Of a stretch of 64,000 nt of DNA, positions 23,727 through 35,952 are shown piece after piece. Origin of the DNA: Zygnema cylindricum (Eukaryota > Streptophyta > Zygnematophyceae > Zygnematales > Zygnemataceae); contig JBBHKE010003022.1 in assembly GCA_037447655.1 (NCBI GenBank), positions 36,090-100,089 on the forward strand. The letters run 5' to 3'. Position 1 is the first letter of the stretch. Each line of letters starts with the position of its first letter. Position numbers and translations under genes: made by a program. The notes beneath the pieces were generated by a model that was given only the letters and a program-made list of their open reading frames with translations, made no database searches and was not told the origin of the DNA.

Positions 23727-24516
23727 GTGTACATATATTGATAACACGACAACGTGGCGGGAAGTGACGGGATCGCACGCGCAAAAATTAAAAGTATGAT
23801 ACTGTAAGTTACTTGACCGGTTGTGATAACACGACATTTTTGCGTGACGTCGTATTTGTTTAGAGGTGAATCGCCCTTGACGTCAACTAATATGAACATA
23901 AACTTCGCGATGTGGTTCATGTTGTCGTACGATTAAGTGCCGATGACTTAAATCTGTCCGTACCAAACCATCCTTGACATCGTTGGCCGCGGGTCAACTG
24001 TCGCGATCACTTTGTCGTCGTCGCTAAACTGTACACTGCGCATCATTATTAGTGTCAGCGACACTAATTTGGGTTCTTAAAATTTTGTTTTTTTTACAAA
24101 AATAGTATACGTGATTTTATTTTTTCCTTGACTTTAATTAAGGTTCCGTACAAAATAGCGTCAAGACCGAAAGTACAACAATATATAATTAGTGTTGTGT
24201 ACAGATGATGTCAGACCGTACAAATTTGTACCTTTTTACTTGAAAATATTCAAATTTAATTATAAATTATACGCGCATGCATATGAACGTGCGCTAAAAA
24301 AATGGGTTCACTCTCGTCGCCAAAAGCCTCGTTTGCACACGATCTCCTATAATCGCTTGTTCTGCAGTGTGAACGTAAAATATGTTCGCATGTGCGAAGT
24401 CATGATCTTACAGTTAAAGAAGTGAACTTATTTTATTTTACACGTCCACATTAACCATCTTAAAACCGCGTACTCTTACATCATGTGATTATTTCCTGTT
24501 AAGTTTATATAAACAC
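23727..24516. other. Intergenic, no gene seen
   Basis: Contains a lone TA-CACTGCGCATCATTATTAG end at about 24034 and a gtgttgtgta end at about 24194. The rest is AT-rich. Confidence 0.4.
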
Positions 24517-25069
24517 TGTTAAAAATAGGATCACGTAAGTCTATTCATCAGCGGAAGCAGTCAGAATTTCAGACATCATCACAATTTCCGAATCACAGAT
24601 TGCAACGCAAGTCAATCAAATAGAGGATATATTTAATCGAACTTTTTACATCATTTTTCCCTTCTTCACTCCTTCTTTATGTATATCCCTATATCACACT
24701 CTCTTCTAAAATACTTCTCCCAAAATACAAGAAGACAAAACTACACTATTTCTGTCTCCTTACGTCACAATTTCCACTTAGACTCCACTTATGCAAAATT
24801 TGACACTTAGACGCTGAATTAGACGTAAGCGCCTAACAAAGCATTTGTGCGCCAAACTTCTACGTGACCTGGACATAAAACATCCACGGTCCTACACGCA
24901 CTAAAATGAATTACCAATCGTACAGGACCACCTATCGTACAGGACCACCAAGCAGCTGTACAGAAACGGAATAAAGACCTGACGCGACAGCAAACCGAAA
25001 CTGAACATAAAACCGTCACTTAATCAATAACTGTAACTGGACGCTAATTTACACATTGATATCCTAACA
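24517..25069 (-). repeat. 3' LTR of copia element B
   Basis: 553 bp, reading TGTTAGGATATC to CCTATTTTTAACA on the minus strand. A ~28-bp insertion near 24780-24810 distinguishes it from the other LTR. Confidence 0.9.
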
Positions 25070-25453
25070 ACCCCCCTCTTCAATGTTTGGTCTCCCTCTC
25101 AAAAGTACATCTGCAACTGCCGCCTTCGTCAACATATCTGCGGCTTCCTCCAATGTAGAAATATATTGAAACTGAATTTCCTTTTGTGTGACAAGGTCAC
25201 GCACGAAATGCCATTGAACGCGGATATGCTTCGTACGTTTATGAAAAACATGATTTTTCACTAATGCCATGGAACTCATGCTATCCGTAAAAATCTTTAA
25301 ACATCCAATAGGAACTTTCAATTCAAATAGCATTTCTTTTAACCAAACTGACGCTTTTGCGGCATGGCAAGCCGCCATATACTCAGCTTCAGTAGAACTT
25401 AACGCGACGGCTGGTTGAAGTCGCGAACTCCACGAAACTGCCGCTCCACTCAA
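25064..25453 (-). pseudogene. Copia B RNase H C-terminal part
   Basis: A 129-codon frame with AAVSWSSRLQPAVALSSTEA, EYMAACHAAKASVWLKEML, the IFTDSMSSM aspartate, HFVRDLVTQKEI and EEAADMLTKA. These are the later catalytic E, D and D blocks of copia RNase H. The first catalytic aspartate (YCDADWGGD) is in the upstream frame, separated by a frameshift near 25455. Confidence 0.85.
25071..25082 (-). promoter_or_regulatory. Polypurine tract of copia element B
   Basis: The minus strand reads gaagagggggg directly before the 3' LTR, the position where plus-strand DNA synthesis is primed. Confidence 0.75.
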
Positions 25454-26620
25454 AATAAAAGCGTAGTTGATTTCCCGTAGTCAAAATCGCCTCCCCAATC
25501 TGCATCACAGTAGCCGAAACACTCCAAGCTTCCATTCGATTTATATAATAAGCCGATGTCGACGGTACCGGCCAGATATCGAAAAATACGTGTCACGACT
25601 TCCCAGTGAACCTTCTTCGGCGCATGACAATATCGGCTAACAATTGAGACTGCCGCCGATATGTCAGGCCTTGTACCTACACTCAGGTACATCAAACTTC
25701 CGATCGCTTCCCGATACGGAACTTCAACATCTGTCTCCTCCTCAAATTTCCGAATTTGCATTTTCGGATCCAAGGGAGTAGAAATCGGTTTTGCATTCAG
25801 CATGCCAAACCGCGTCTGAACTTCCTTGCAGTATTGAGCCTGGCTCAATTTAATGTCACCATTAGGGTGACGAATCACCTCAATCCCCAATATGTAACGA
25901 ACTTCTCCCAAATCCGTCACCTTGAAGTGAAGGCGCAAATAAGCCTTCAATTCATTGATTTTTTGCAGATTGTCAGAAGTCATCAGAAAATCATCAACAT
26001 AAATTGAGAAGATAATTTGATATTCTCCTTTCCCCTTAATATAAACTCCCGAATCTGAGGTAGTGCGGACAAATCCAAATTCGGTAAGTACGGAATGTAG
26101 GCGTAAGTACCAAGTACGAGGCGCCTGCTTCAAGCCGTAAAGAGACTTTCGCAGCCGCCACACCTTCCCTTCCTTTGATATAACTCCTTCCGGAACCTTC
26201 ATGTATACTTCTTCTTCAAGTTCGCCATTTAAGAACGCCGTCTCCACATCCATTTGATGGATGTGCTTTTTACCGGCTGCCGCAATCGCCACAATCATTC
26301 GCAATGAGTCGAATTTGACTACAGGCGCATATGTCTCCATGTAATCTACTCTTTCCCGTTGCTAAAATCCTTTGCAAACTAGTCTAGCCTTATATTTAAT
26401 CACCTCTCCAAACGCACCAGTTTTGGTCTTGAAAATCCACTTCGCATCGATGGCCTTTTTCCCTTCCGGTAGATCAACTTCCTCAAATGTTCGATTTTCG
26501 ACAATGGACTTATACTCTTTTTCCCAAGCCGGTTGCCATTTCGACTCCCAATCACCTGAATTTCTAGCTTCAGAAAAAGATCGGGGGTCACCGGCGGAGG
26601 TCTCACAAAGTGATTGCTAG
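25450..26620 (-). pseudogene. Copia B reverse transcriptase
   Basis: The frame 26340-25450 contains METYAPVVKFDSLRMIVAIA, HQMDVETAFLNGELEEEVYM, SLYGLKQAPRTWYLRL, the catalytic IYVDDFLMTS, YILGIEVIR and GSLMYLSVGTRPDISAAVS. Just upstream the KGF motif is followed by an in-frame TAG at about 26362. The segment back to 26620 reads as the RT N-terminal part (AWEKEYKSIVENRTFEEVDL) in a shifted frame. The polymerase motif is intact, but the stop prevents read-through from gag-pol. Confidence 0.9.
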
Positions 26621-28023
26621 AGGAGGAAATCCTCCTCCTTAGTTGCCGAAATGAAGTAATGTGAGTTTTCAACATTTCCTCCTTTTCGGTCAAAAGATAA
26701 TCTAGTTGGTTTTCTCCCTTTAGATTCCCGTGTACTCCTCCTTAAATTAACATTAGATTCCTTATCTTTCTCCAATTCGGTTCGACTTGAAGAGGAAGAT
26801 TTTGTATTTGTTGAATTCCGAGATTCAGATGACATTTGAGAATTTGAATGTCGCGATTCAATGTCAATGTTTTCAATTTCTTCATCAATGTCAAATTTTC
26901 GTTTCCCCCTCTTAACATTGACAGTCGGATCAGCCTCAATGTCATCATCCGACTCCTCAATGTCCGGGAAATTCGAAATTTCGGCTTTTTCATGAAAATC
27001 CAAACTTCTCCGCAATTTTGCCGATCCTTCAATTGCAGATTTCAAGTCCTTGTGAAAATTGACATTTCGTGATTCAATAATTGTGTGCCGTGAGGGATCG
27101 CAAATTCGGTAGAGATTCCCTCGCGAGCTATATCCGACAAAAATTTCCGACCAACTTCTGGATGCAAATTTTCCGCGTCGATTTTGTGATTCTACATAGA
27201 CGGTGACACGACATCCCCAAATCCTTAAATGATGAAGAGTTGGTTTCCGCCCGTACAACAACTCATGAGGTCTTTTATCGCCCGAGATAGAAGTAAGCCG
27301 CCGATTACATTATAATTAGCGGTTAAAAGTGCATCTCCCCAAAGTGAGATAGGGCGACTGGATGCATGTACCATAGCTCGGACCATTTCTTCGAGTGTCC
27401 GATTCTTGGGCTTAGCCACTCTGTTTGATTCCGGGGAGTATGATGCCGTATATTGATGTCGTATTCCCCATTCTCGACAATATCCATCAAAAGCGATAAA
27501 TTCACCGCCATTATCTGTTCGGATGGATTTCAATTTTTGCTCACATTCTCGTTCCGCCATGACGTGCCATTCTTTAAACCTCTCGAATGCCTTAGATTTA
27601 TGCTTTAGAAGAATCACCCATGAAAATCGTGAGTAATCATCGACAATGACCATAATGTAACGATTTCCATCGATACTTTTCGGTTTCATGTGACCACACA
27701 AATCGATGTGGATTAATTTGAGAGGATGGGAAGACCGAAACTTAATATCTTTCGGTGGATGGGGTTTCCGAATTTGCTTCCCTTGACTACACCCCTCACA
27801 TCCATTAACTTTTTCGCTCGAGGCTAAATCTAAGCCTCTCACACAACCGGTTTTGATCATCCTTCTTAGATTCCCCTCGGATGTGTGGCACATCCGGTGA
27901 TGCCAAAGACTTAAATCCCCTTTAAATTCTGAAATTTGATTTGCAATCGTATCCGGATGTGAAACAATCTTAGGCCGCCGCCAAACCAATCGACTATGCA
28001 TATTTTCCGTAACTTCCCCTTCA
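26617..28023 (-). pseudogene. Copia B integrase, catalytic Glu replaced
   Basis: The frame 28001-27225 carries the zinc-binding motif (LWHHRMCHTSEGN then CEGCSQGK), the first catalytic aspartate in LIHIDLCGHM and the second in SIRTDNGGEF. The block that normally reads VAERKNRTL reads VAKPKNRTLEEM, so the expected catalytic glutamate is lysine. A frameshift near 27240 moves the C-terminal part to 27261-26617 (LYGRKPTLHHLRIWGCRV, IFVGYS). Integrase joins element DNA to the host chromosome; this copy should be inactive. Confidence 0.85.
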
Positions 28024-28031
28024 CCAATAAT

Positions 28032-28448
28032 TAGTGTTGGGTATCGAGGACCACTTGCCGATATTCGATATGTACCGAATTTTAGGTACCCGATAATCGA
28101 TATATCGCTTCGATATATTGATTATCGAAATATCGCGATATATTGCCGATATATCGCCGATATATCGTATCGACGATATATCGAAAATGATTTTTTTTTT
28201 TTTCAAACCCCCCCCCGCGCTCAGCGGGGGGGGGGGTAAATTTCCGTACGATTTTCCGTACGTTTTTTCGTACAGTTTTCCGTACAGTTTTCCGTACTCT
28301 CACTGTACGGACAAGCAATTTTTGCGATATATATCGCGATAATTTATGTTGGTCCCGGTACGATATATCGAGGAATCTGTTCGATCGATATTCGATATAT
28401 CGAATATCGAAATTATCGCGATATGAAACTACCCGATACCCAACACTA
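28032..28448. mobile_element. hAT-type MITE inserted in copia element B (417 bp)
   Basis: Ends TAGTGTTGGGTATCG and CGATACCCAACACTA. The 8-bp flanks are ccaataat (28024-28031) and ccaataac (28449-28456), 7 of 8 identical. The retrotransposon sequence resumes in frame when the element and one flank copy are ignored. The interior is palindromic TATCG/CGATA DNA plus a C-run/G-run hairpin at 28208-28236. Confidence 0.9.
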
Positions 28449-30329
28449 CCAATAACGACTCCTTTTTCATTAACAATGCGAATTGTCGAATCTCTAAGGG
28501 CATATACACTACCGCCCGCGCGTTGGATCTGTGGCACACTCAATAAATTAACCGAACCATCGGGAATGTAAAGAACATTGACCAAACGGGTCGGTGTTAC
28601 GCGCTCTCTTCCTTCGAAATTCAATGTGGGAAGGTCTAACCGGACGGTTCCCACATTGGTGACAGAAATTACTTGTCCGCTTGCAACCGTAATTTTCTTT
28701 GGAGTTGTCAATTGTCGCAAGTCATCAAAGAGTGTCACATCGGTGCAAACGTGATGTGAGGCTCCCGTATCAATCACCCACTCCTTCTCAATATTTCCAT
28801 TTTCTGTCAGTGAGTCAACCGAAAGATTGAGACATGTAAAAATCTGAGCACCTTCTTCCTCTCCCTCTTCATGTTCACCGTCTCCAAAGAAGTGTCCTTG
28901 ACCTCCAAAACGGCCACCACCACGGCCACCACCATGGCCACCACCACGGCCTCCAAAGCATCCTCCTCCTCGGCTGCCTATGCGGCCTCCTCCGCGGCCG
29001 CCGTTAAAGCTACCACGGCTGGCATTAAATCCTCCTCTACCACCTCCACCTTCTTCTTCCGATTTTGCATAACATTGAGAACTTAGATGCCCCCACTTGC
29101 CGCAAGAATAACATTGTCGATCGGGACATGATATCGCCAAATGTCCAAATTTGTTGCAATGAAAACAAGTGACTGAATTCAGATCGGGGGCGGATGGAAA
29201 GGGCTTTGGATTTCCATTCTTCACTTGTCCCCTTCCTCTACCTCTCGGACCTCCTCCCCTTCCTCCTCCTCTTCCGCCACCACGTAGGTAAGATAAGTTG
29301 GCAAAATTAGAATTGGTTGAATTTAAAGAACCGGAGGGAGGAGTACTCCGAGAAGAACTCCCTCGATTATCAACGTTATCTTTCAAGTATGATAAAAGAA
29401 ATGAATAAGTTAACCTCTTTTTCAATCCCAAAATTTCTTTGAGATGGACAAGCTTCTCTGGCAAGGCATTAAGAAAGCCAGTCACTTTGTCCGCCTCAAT
29501 AACAAACCGACCGGTAGCTGCAAGTCGTTCCACAATCAGATTGTATCGTTTTGAAGCGTCTCCAATCGACTCACTCGAAGTCATCTTAAAATTCAGAAAT
29601 TCCTTATGTGCATGTTGACCGCGATTTTGAATTCCTTTTTCAAATTCGTTTTCTATGGCTCGCCAACATTCATGTGCAGAATCATGTGTCAAGAAATAAT
29701 CATGAACTGCGGGCGTGCAAGTTTGCATTAATCCGGTATAGGCGGCAACATTCCTACGTCTCCATCTATTTCTAGCCTTTCGACCAAAAATCGGCATAGG
29801 CTCCTCTCCTGTAACGATTTTCCAAAGACGTCGAAGCACAAACTGTCCTTGAATATATCTTTTCCAGATATAGTAATTTGTTCCATTGAAGAGAACGACT
29901 TTGCCGGGCATCTACATCAGTTTATCATCCTCCTCATCATCGTCTTCCTCCGAGTCAGATTCATCTTCAACTTCGAATGATTCTTTCTCTCCTGTCATCT
30001 TCAATTTCTCCTTCCACGTATCTACTGCCCCCTCTATTGGCAACTTGCAGCCTGCCCCCTTGAGGGGCAGCTGAGAGCACGCTCTGAAGAACTCCAGTCA
30101 GAAGTGTCTAAAGCCTCTCCTCCGTGAGAAACATGCCTGCTCCTCCTGCTACTCCTCCTACTTTTCCCTTTGCTTCTTCCTGCTGTACAGAGGTATCCGT
30201 ATCTTCTTCTTCTTCAAATTGGGCAGCACAATAGCCCCCTCGACTCGGTTCAGGAGATTCAGACTGCAAAGGTGCAGACTGTGGAGTAGCCTTCTTCTTT
30301 TTTCCTCCCATAACAGCAACACTCGCCAC
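28449..30329 (-). pseudogene. Copia B gag and protease
   Basis: The main frame starts at 29911 (MPGKVVLFNGTNYYIWKRYI, the copia gag entry motif) and runs through capsid helices. A Gly/Arg-rich stretch follows, then two exact CX2CX4HX4C knuckles (CFHCNKFGHLAISC and CYSCGKWGHLSSQC), a second GGRGGGR region and the protease motif EWVIDTGASHHVC with its aspartate intact. Upstream, an in-frame TAG at 29914-29912 and a frameshift near 30100 separate it from an acidic N-terminal piece starting at 30329 (MASVAVMGGKKKK). The frame runs into the MITE at 28448. Confidence 0.88.
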
Positions 30330-30374
30330 AGTGACTTATATCAAAAAACTGACCACTACTGGGAGCTTATACCT

Positions 30375-30386
30375 GCTCTGATACCA
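30375..30386 (-). promoter_or_regulatory. Primer binding site (initiator Met-tRNA) of copia element B
   Basis: The minus strand reads TGGTATCAGAGC two bases inside the 5' LTR, the standard copia site complementary to the 3' end of plant initiator methionine tRNA. Confidence 0.9.
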
Positions 30387-30388
30387 AT

Positions 30389-30922
30389 TGTTAAAAATAG
30401 GATCACGTAAGTCTATTCATCAGCGGAAGCAGTCAAAATTTCAGACATCATCACAATTTCCGAATCACAGATTGCAACGGAAATCTATCAAATAGAGGAT
30501 ATATTTAATCAAATTTTTTACATCATTTTTCCCTTCTTCACTCCTTTTTTATGTATATCCCTATATCACACTCTCTTCTAAAATAATTCTCTCAAAATAC
30601 AAGAAGACAAAACTACACTATTTCTGTCTCCTTACGTCACAATTTCCACTTAGACGCTGAATCAGACGTAAACGCCTAACAAAGCATTTGTGCGCCAAAC
30701 TTCTACGTGACCTGGATATAAAACATCCACGGTCCTACACGCACTAAAATGAATTACCAATCGTGCAGGACCACCTATCGTACAGGACCACCAAGCAAGT
30801 GTACAGAAACGGAATAAAGACCTGACGCGACAACAAACCATCGCGTCACCGAAACTGAACATAAAAACGTCACTCAACAATAACTGTAACTGGACGGCAA
30901 TTTACACATTGATATTCTAACA
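30389..30922 (-). repeat. 5' LTR of copia element B
   Basis: 534 bp, collinear with the LTR at 24517-25069 apart from small indels (catcgcgtc present here only, the ~28-bp insertion absent). Confidence 0.9.
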
Positions 30923-32030
30923 ATGTTTTGTTGTCATTTAATGTCCAGATTTTCCTACCTTCAAAAGAAAAATTTTAGTCAATGATACAATAACGTTTGA
31001 GAAGATCCAACCTTCTAAATCGATGTTTTTCAAAACTTCAATGATTGGGAGTGGATCACTTAAAGTGGATCCTAACCTTAATAACCTTAATGATTTCCAA
31101 AGGGCATAATACCAGAGCTATCTATGGCTAAACAAATCTCTTAGTAGTGAAAAGTTAATCAATAATACAATGATGCGCATGCTTTTCATGTAGGCCCGAC
31201 AACCGTCACTTCCAATCCGAATGGAGCGACTAATCTCTCCACCGGAATTAGTGAGGGAGAATCATAGGATGCAAGAGGAGAGGAGGGAGTATCATGTGAG
31301 GGATGATACGATGAGGGAGCTTCCTTCTCCATTCGTGGAGAGAAGTAAAGTGGTGAGGTCTAGTCTTGTTAGAAAGGAGTTTCCATGAATTTTTGTCGTC
31401 AATTTGTAATTCACATGTTGAAAGAATAATGTTATTTGCCTTTTTTTTAGATCCTACAGTAATGTTTGTTTTGCACTGTAGACAATGTCTATTCATCATC
31501 ATAATGCCAATGCCAATTTCAAATTTCTTGTGGAGGGGAAGGCGAGGGAGAGGAGGAGGGGAGAGATGTAGAGTGCTAATACGGTGACATTTTTTCATAT
31601 ATGTAGTTTTAGAATCAAAGTTTGTTTCACATTGACTTTCTTTTCATCATGATATTCTTTGCATATTTTGCTTTTTTTCAATTTAAAGCTTATCACTCAA
31701 CACTTAACATCACCGGCAAGATGAGTTCGATGGCAGTCTGTCTACAATTTGTGGCTTCATTTGTATTTACTTGTTTTTGTTATTTTTTCATGTAAGTAAT
31801 TTTTTTTTGAAGTTGTGATGGTTTTACCATTTTCCCTCCATTGTTTTTTTCCTAACTAGACGCATTTGAAGGATAGAATGTTGGTCTTTCAATACTTTTT
31901 GTATGTTCTCTTTCATTTTATGTCATAGGGCGGGTTAGGAGGAAATTTATTCACTTTCATTATTGAGGTTTTTGTTATTTATTTTACTCGCCAAGTTTCT
32001 GCTCTTAACTTCATGTTTTTTGCATTAGAA
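30923..32030. other. Intergenic, no gene seen
   Basis: AT-rich DNA with a GA-rich patch at 31530-31570. Minus-strand repeats of tcatacgatgaggga-like words at 31255-31320 are low complexity. Confidence 0.4.
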
Positions 32031-32036
32031 TATTAG

Positions 32037-32230
32037 CGGAGGTGCAAAATTTGGGCCAGTTAGGGAAAAGTTGTTCTTTGGGTTTTCCAAGATGGATGGG
32101 TAGAAATTAGATGCGAAAAATTTGAAGGTGAAGTTGAAGCAGTCGTCTAATTCTATTGCAGACTTAATCAAACACGGTCAAAGACTGTCAGACAATGTCA
32201 AAAACTGTCAAACACGGGTCAAACAGGTGC
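32037..32230 (+). pseudogene. Exon relic related to 35170-35293 (inverted copy)
   Basis: After attag the plus strand reads cggaggtgcaaaatttggg and later gttgttctttgggttttcc. It is a diverged relative of the minus-strand segment at 35293-35170. Its frame contains stops. Both copies are followed by repeats of a GTCAAAC word. I do not recognise the protein. Confidence 0.4.
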
Positions 32231-33600
32231 TCACAGCGTTGGGGTTCTATGGTGGAGTGGTGAGGGCTCTCCAAGGAAATCCTACATTTCTTTGGTTGTT
32301 TGTGTTTTTCTTCGTTCAGCCGATGGGGTAAGCTGATTTATTACTCAACACTACATTATGTAAGAACTTAGAAATAGATTTAACTCAGGACTTCATCTCT
32401 TTTTGATGTTATACCTGTTGGAACCATCAAATATTGGATACCTAACATAAGTGAACTTATTTAAATATTACGGAAGTAATTGTGACTTTCGTGCAGATAC
32501 GGGGTCCTTTAAAACCCTGTTGCCTTGAAATCTCAGTTTCTCTCTAACATCCATTGACTCTAAAGTTTAAATAATTTTCTGATAAAACTGCATTGAATCA
32601 AGTTATCTCACATATTAAAACTACTTTTTATTTTAATGTGACAGCTGGATTACCTATCGTTGCTTTAGTAAAGCCGTCTTTTCGAAAAATGGCTTTCACA
32701 TTGTTATCGGATTGCAATCGTTTTTGATCGAACATCTCAATAGAGGGTCTCCAATCGTGAATTTTTGGGGTCCAACTTCGGCCATTTTTCCAGCGAGGGT
32801 GGTGGAGACAAGTCATCAGGACTCCGAGGGAGACACACAAGTAAGAAATTTCAAGGCCTCTTTCTTTGTAACTCTTAGAGGATTTGTTCGTCCAATGCGA
32901 TATGTACAATTTGGGCATGCTTTCAAGTTTAGAACTTGAAATCTTAAAGTATGACATTATATGTCGCAGTGAGTGTTCGATGCTCGGTGACAAAAACTCT
33001 TCCTCTGTCTCTCTCTTTTGACTTAGAAGTTTTTAATTGGGGTTTTCGGTTATTCAAAAACAGACTCGTCGTGAATGCGAAATATCTAATCATAAATTTG
33101 GCGGAGAACTCAATTCTTCAGAAATACGTGGATTGTCTCCATCATTAATGCCTTTTTGGAAGAGCATTCTTTGAATAGCCCAGTGTAAATAAAATCAAAA
33201 CCTGCACTTTCCGTGTTCAATAAGTTCATCTTTTTGCATCAATACTCAGGCAACTTCGTTGGTATAGTAAATGGATTGCTATGTCTTATAATCCTCAAAT
33301 TGACCTCTCGAGTTGTCAAGCATTCTCTTGTTTTTTTTATTCTAAGGTTGAAGGACTTAGGTTGCTATTTGTGAAAATATTCTCAAGGTTTAAGAGTTAC
33401 ACAATACATCTATAAGTGGTATTTGTGTGTTTCTTTGAAGACAACCTTGTGTTCTTTATTTATGGAAACAAAGTTAAATGCTACTCACTAGAATTTTTAA
33501 GTATATCAATTTGTTGAGCTCAATTTTGTTTTCAGAGTATAATTTGTAAAGTTTGGCCAATTTATGAAGGCTCGGTTTTTCAATTCTTTTATATGTTTTT
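32231..33600. other. Intergenic, possible coding relic at 32628-32993
   Basis: A 121-codon minus-strand frame (32993-32628) includes WTPKIHDWRPSIEMFDQKRL, which looks protein-like but has no family I recognise; the plus strand is also open there. No splice context supports either. The rest is featureless. Confidence 0.3.
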
Positions 33601-34010
33601 TTTATCTGCATAAATAAACATCTACATTTACATATGTTTGCATATATGCATTTGAACAAGCACATATATATGCATACGCATATGTATATACACATGTACA
33701 TATATACATATATACATATATACATATATACATATATACATATACATAATATATTTATATATATATATATATAAATGTATAAATGTACATATGTATATAT
33801 GTATATGTATATATATGTAAATGTATATATATATGTATGAGTGTATATATGTACATTTATATGTATATATATATATGTCTGTATATATTTATGTATATAT
33901 ATTTATGTATGTCTATGTATATGCATATATACATATATATATGTATATATGTATTTATATGTACATATATATGTATATGTGTATGTATGTGTATATATGG
34001 GTTTGTTCCA
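33600..34010. repeat. (TA)n / (TATG)n microsatellite tract
   Basis: About 400 bp of TATATG, TACATA and related words. Open frames rich in Tyr, Ile, Met and Cys across it are artefacts. Confidence 0.9.
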
Positions 34011-35030
34011 ATGATATCTTTGGTGTGCTCGTGCCTTCATCTGTTTAGATTACTTCCCATAACGAGGTTTTGTAATCATAATCATTATTCATGTTTCCAC
34101 CATTACCAGTGAAAGAAAACATTGTTGACATAGTATAACAAGGTTAACAATTTGTTCCGCCATTTTGTGCTTTTGTCTTTTCTCATAATGATAAGGCCAG
34201 AGTTGCCTTTTAATTCATGGATTTTTGAACCCGTATATTATCAATGTGATATTTTCAAAATGGCCACAAGATGTAACATGAGTTGGTCACAATACATGTT
34301 TTACGCAAATGCAGACATTCCACAAAACCTTGTTAGAAAAGGGTTTTAAAAGTATATTTTATGAATATTTATGGTGAATGAGCACAAAGTAATTATCGAT
34401 ATGTTTTTGATAATGGAATAGATGACATAGTTAAACATTGACAAGAGTGACGCATAACCAATTGGAAGGACTCCCAAATTTCCTATAAAAAATTGGCGTC
34501 GGTCATTAGACGGTTGACTTTTTGCAATCGGTCAACCAATGTATGAGTTCCGGAAAGATATGTTTTGAATAATGATTATAGGAAGAAGTTTTAAGGCTGA
34601 GAAGTCGCGACGTTAAAGGAGAATTCTCGACAAAATATTATTTTTGAAGGTGTTCTCAAAAACAGTCTATGCCCTATGAGTAGATAGAGGATCTCAAATG
34701 ATGTGAATATAGCCAGGATTGACGGCCAAAACTATGCAGGTATAATAGTAGTAGAGACAAGAGATAGGTTTTTTTTGAGCTCAAAATGGTAGAGTTCAGA
34801 TTTTTTAATTGATAATAGATGGAAGGGTGGATTTCCCTTGAGTAGAAAACAAAAAGAAGAGAGAAGAGTGCAAATGAAAGAAGATACTCTACGAACACGT
34901 AAGGGAATTGTACTAGTCTACAAAAGTATCGAATGTCATCATAAAAGGGATGTGGGCTGAAACAAAAGAAAAAGTAATAAACTCCACCTCCACTCCATAA
35001 TAGAACGACGTTGTCGTGGCTGCCTATTTG
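34011..35030. other. AT-rich intergenic, no gene seen
   Basis: No repeat family, domain or splice-supported frame that I can defend. Confidence 0.4.
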
Positions 35031-35165
35031 ACTTTGTTTGATTGTGTTTTACCATGTTTGACAATGGTTTGCTGTGTTTGACTATGTTTGACCATGTTTG
35101 ATCGTGTTTGACCGTGTTTCACAATGTTTGATCATGTTTCACCGTATTTGACAAGTTTTGACTAG
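35031..35165 (+). repeat. 10-bp minisatellite, (GTTTGACCAT)n
   Basis: About twelve degenerate copies of a 10-bp unit such as tgtttgacca or tgtttgatcg. A related run of GTCAAAC words sits at 32164-32225 in the opposite orientation. Confidence 0.85.
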
Positions 35166-35169
35166 AACT

Positions 35170-35293
35170 TCTGTACAGTAACATTAACGCTTCAGCTTTA
35201 TTTTCAACTTTCTTACATCCGACTTCTACCAATCCATCACAGAAAACCCAACGAACAACTTTTTTGTCACTGTCCCATATTTTGAGTCCTCCA
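35170..35293 (-). CDS. Possible exon of unknown gene
   Basis: After the acceptor-like gaaattag (minus strand) the frame reads GGLKIWDSDKKVVRWVFCDG and then LVEVGCKKVENKAEALML with no stop. The composition and the diverged inverted copy at 32037 argue for real coding ancestry. The phase does not join cleanly to the candidate exon at 35545-35626, so the gene model is unresolved. Confidence 0.35.
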
Positions 35294-35544
35294 CTAATTT
35301 CTTCATGCACAAAAATACAAAAGGTTATGGATTCAAGGCCACAGAACTTGGCAAGTGAAATAAATAATGGAAACCCCAATGAGAAAAAAAGAAACCTTTC
35401 CTTTTCCGCCCTATGACATGAATGCAAAAGAACATACAAAAAGAATTGAAGGACCGCCTTCTTCTCTTCAAATGCATAAAATTAGCAAAATAAGAAATGG
35501 AGTGAAAATAATAAACCATCATGACTTAAGAAAAAAATACAAAC

Positions 35545-35626
35545 CGTGATTTTTTTTTATAGAGATGATAATTGGGCCGTCATCGAACTCGTCTTTCCAG
35601 CAAATGTCGACCAATCGACAAGAGCT
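35545..35626 (-). CDS. Possible exon of unknown gene
   Basis: Minus strand: a good acceptor (tttgtctgaatttcag) precedes SSCRLVDICWKDEFDDGPII, followed by the donor CACG|gtttgt at 35544. It is 82 nt long. It could belong to the same decayed gene as the segment at 35170-35293. The family is not recognised. Confidence 0.35.
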
Positions 35627-35952
35627 CTGAAATTCAGACAAACAACTAAGTAAAAAATAAAGTAAAGAACAAGGTCTAAGAAAAGCCAAGAAATCTTGTT
35701 GAAACGAGAGAGGGAGGGAGAGAGAGACAAGAGGGAGGGCGGGGGGATGGGAAAAGGTAGGGAGTGAAGGTGTTTGAAAACCCGTCCAAAAAATCTTGCG
35801 CTTCAAAAGGTTGTTATTCATATATTTGAGTTATTCATAAATTATGTCACGACTTACATGATTAGACTTCACATCCGTATATTTCACTCTGCCGTATAGC
35901 TTCTGGATGAAGCTTACGCAGAGGGATATGAATTCACTACTTTTGTACAGTA
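35627..35952. other. Intergenic with GA-rich patch
   Basis: A GAGGGAGGGAGAGAGAG patch at 35705-35750; otherwise nothing supported. Confidence 0.4.

Larger units (their letters stand above)
24517..30922 (-). mobile_element. Ty1/copia LTR retrotransposon B, ~6.4 kb, broken and nested
   Basis: LTRs at 24517-25069 and 30389-30922 flank minus-strand gag, protease, integrase, reverse transcriptase and RNase H in copia order. The primer binding site (TGGTATCAGAGC at 30386-30375) abuts the 5' LTR and a polypurine tract abuts the 3' LTR. A hAT-type MITE sits inside the protease/integrase junction. Stops or frameshifts occur near 30100, 29912, 27240, 26615, 26362 and 25455. The flanking 5 bp (aacac versus atgtt) do not match, so no target duplication is visible. 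Confidence 0.9.

Noticed and set aside
24517-30922. Intact autonomous copia element
   Set aside because: At least five stops or frameshifts, a MITE insertion and a changed integrase residue rule out an intact copy; no matching 5-bp target duplication was found.
33474-34112. Open frames rich in Tyr, Ile, Cys and Met in the TA-rich tract, both strands
   Set aside because: Produced by TATATG/TACATA microsatellite repeats, not by a gene.
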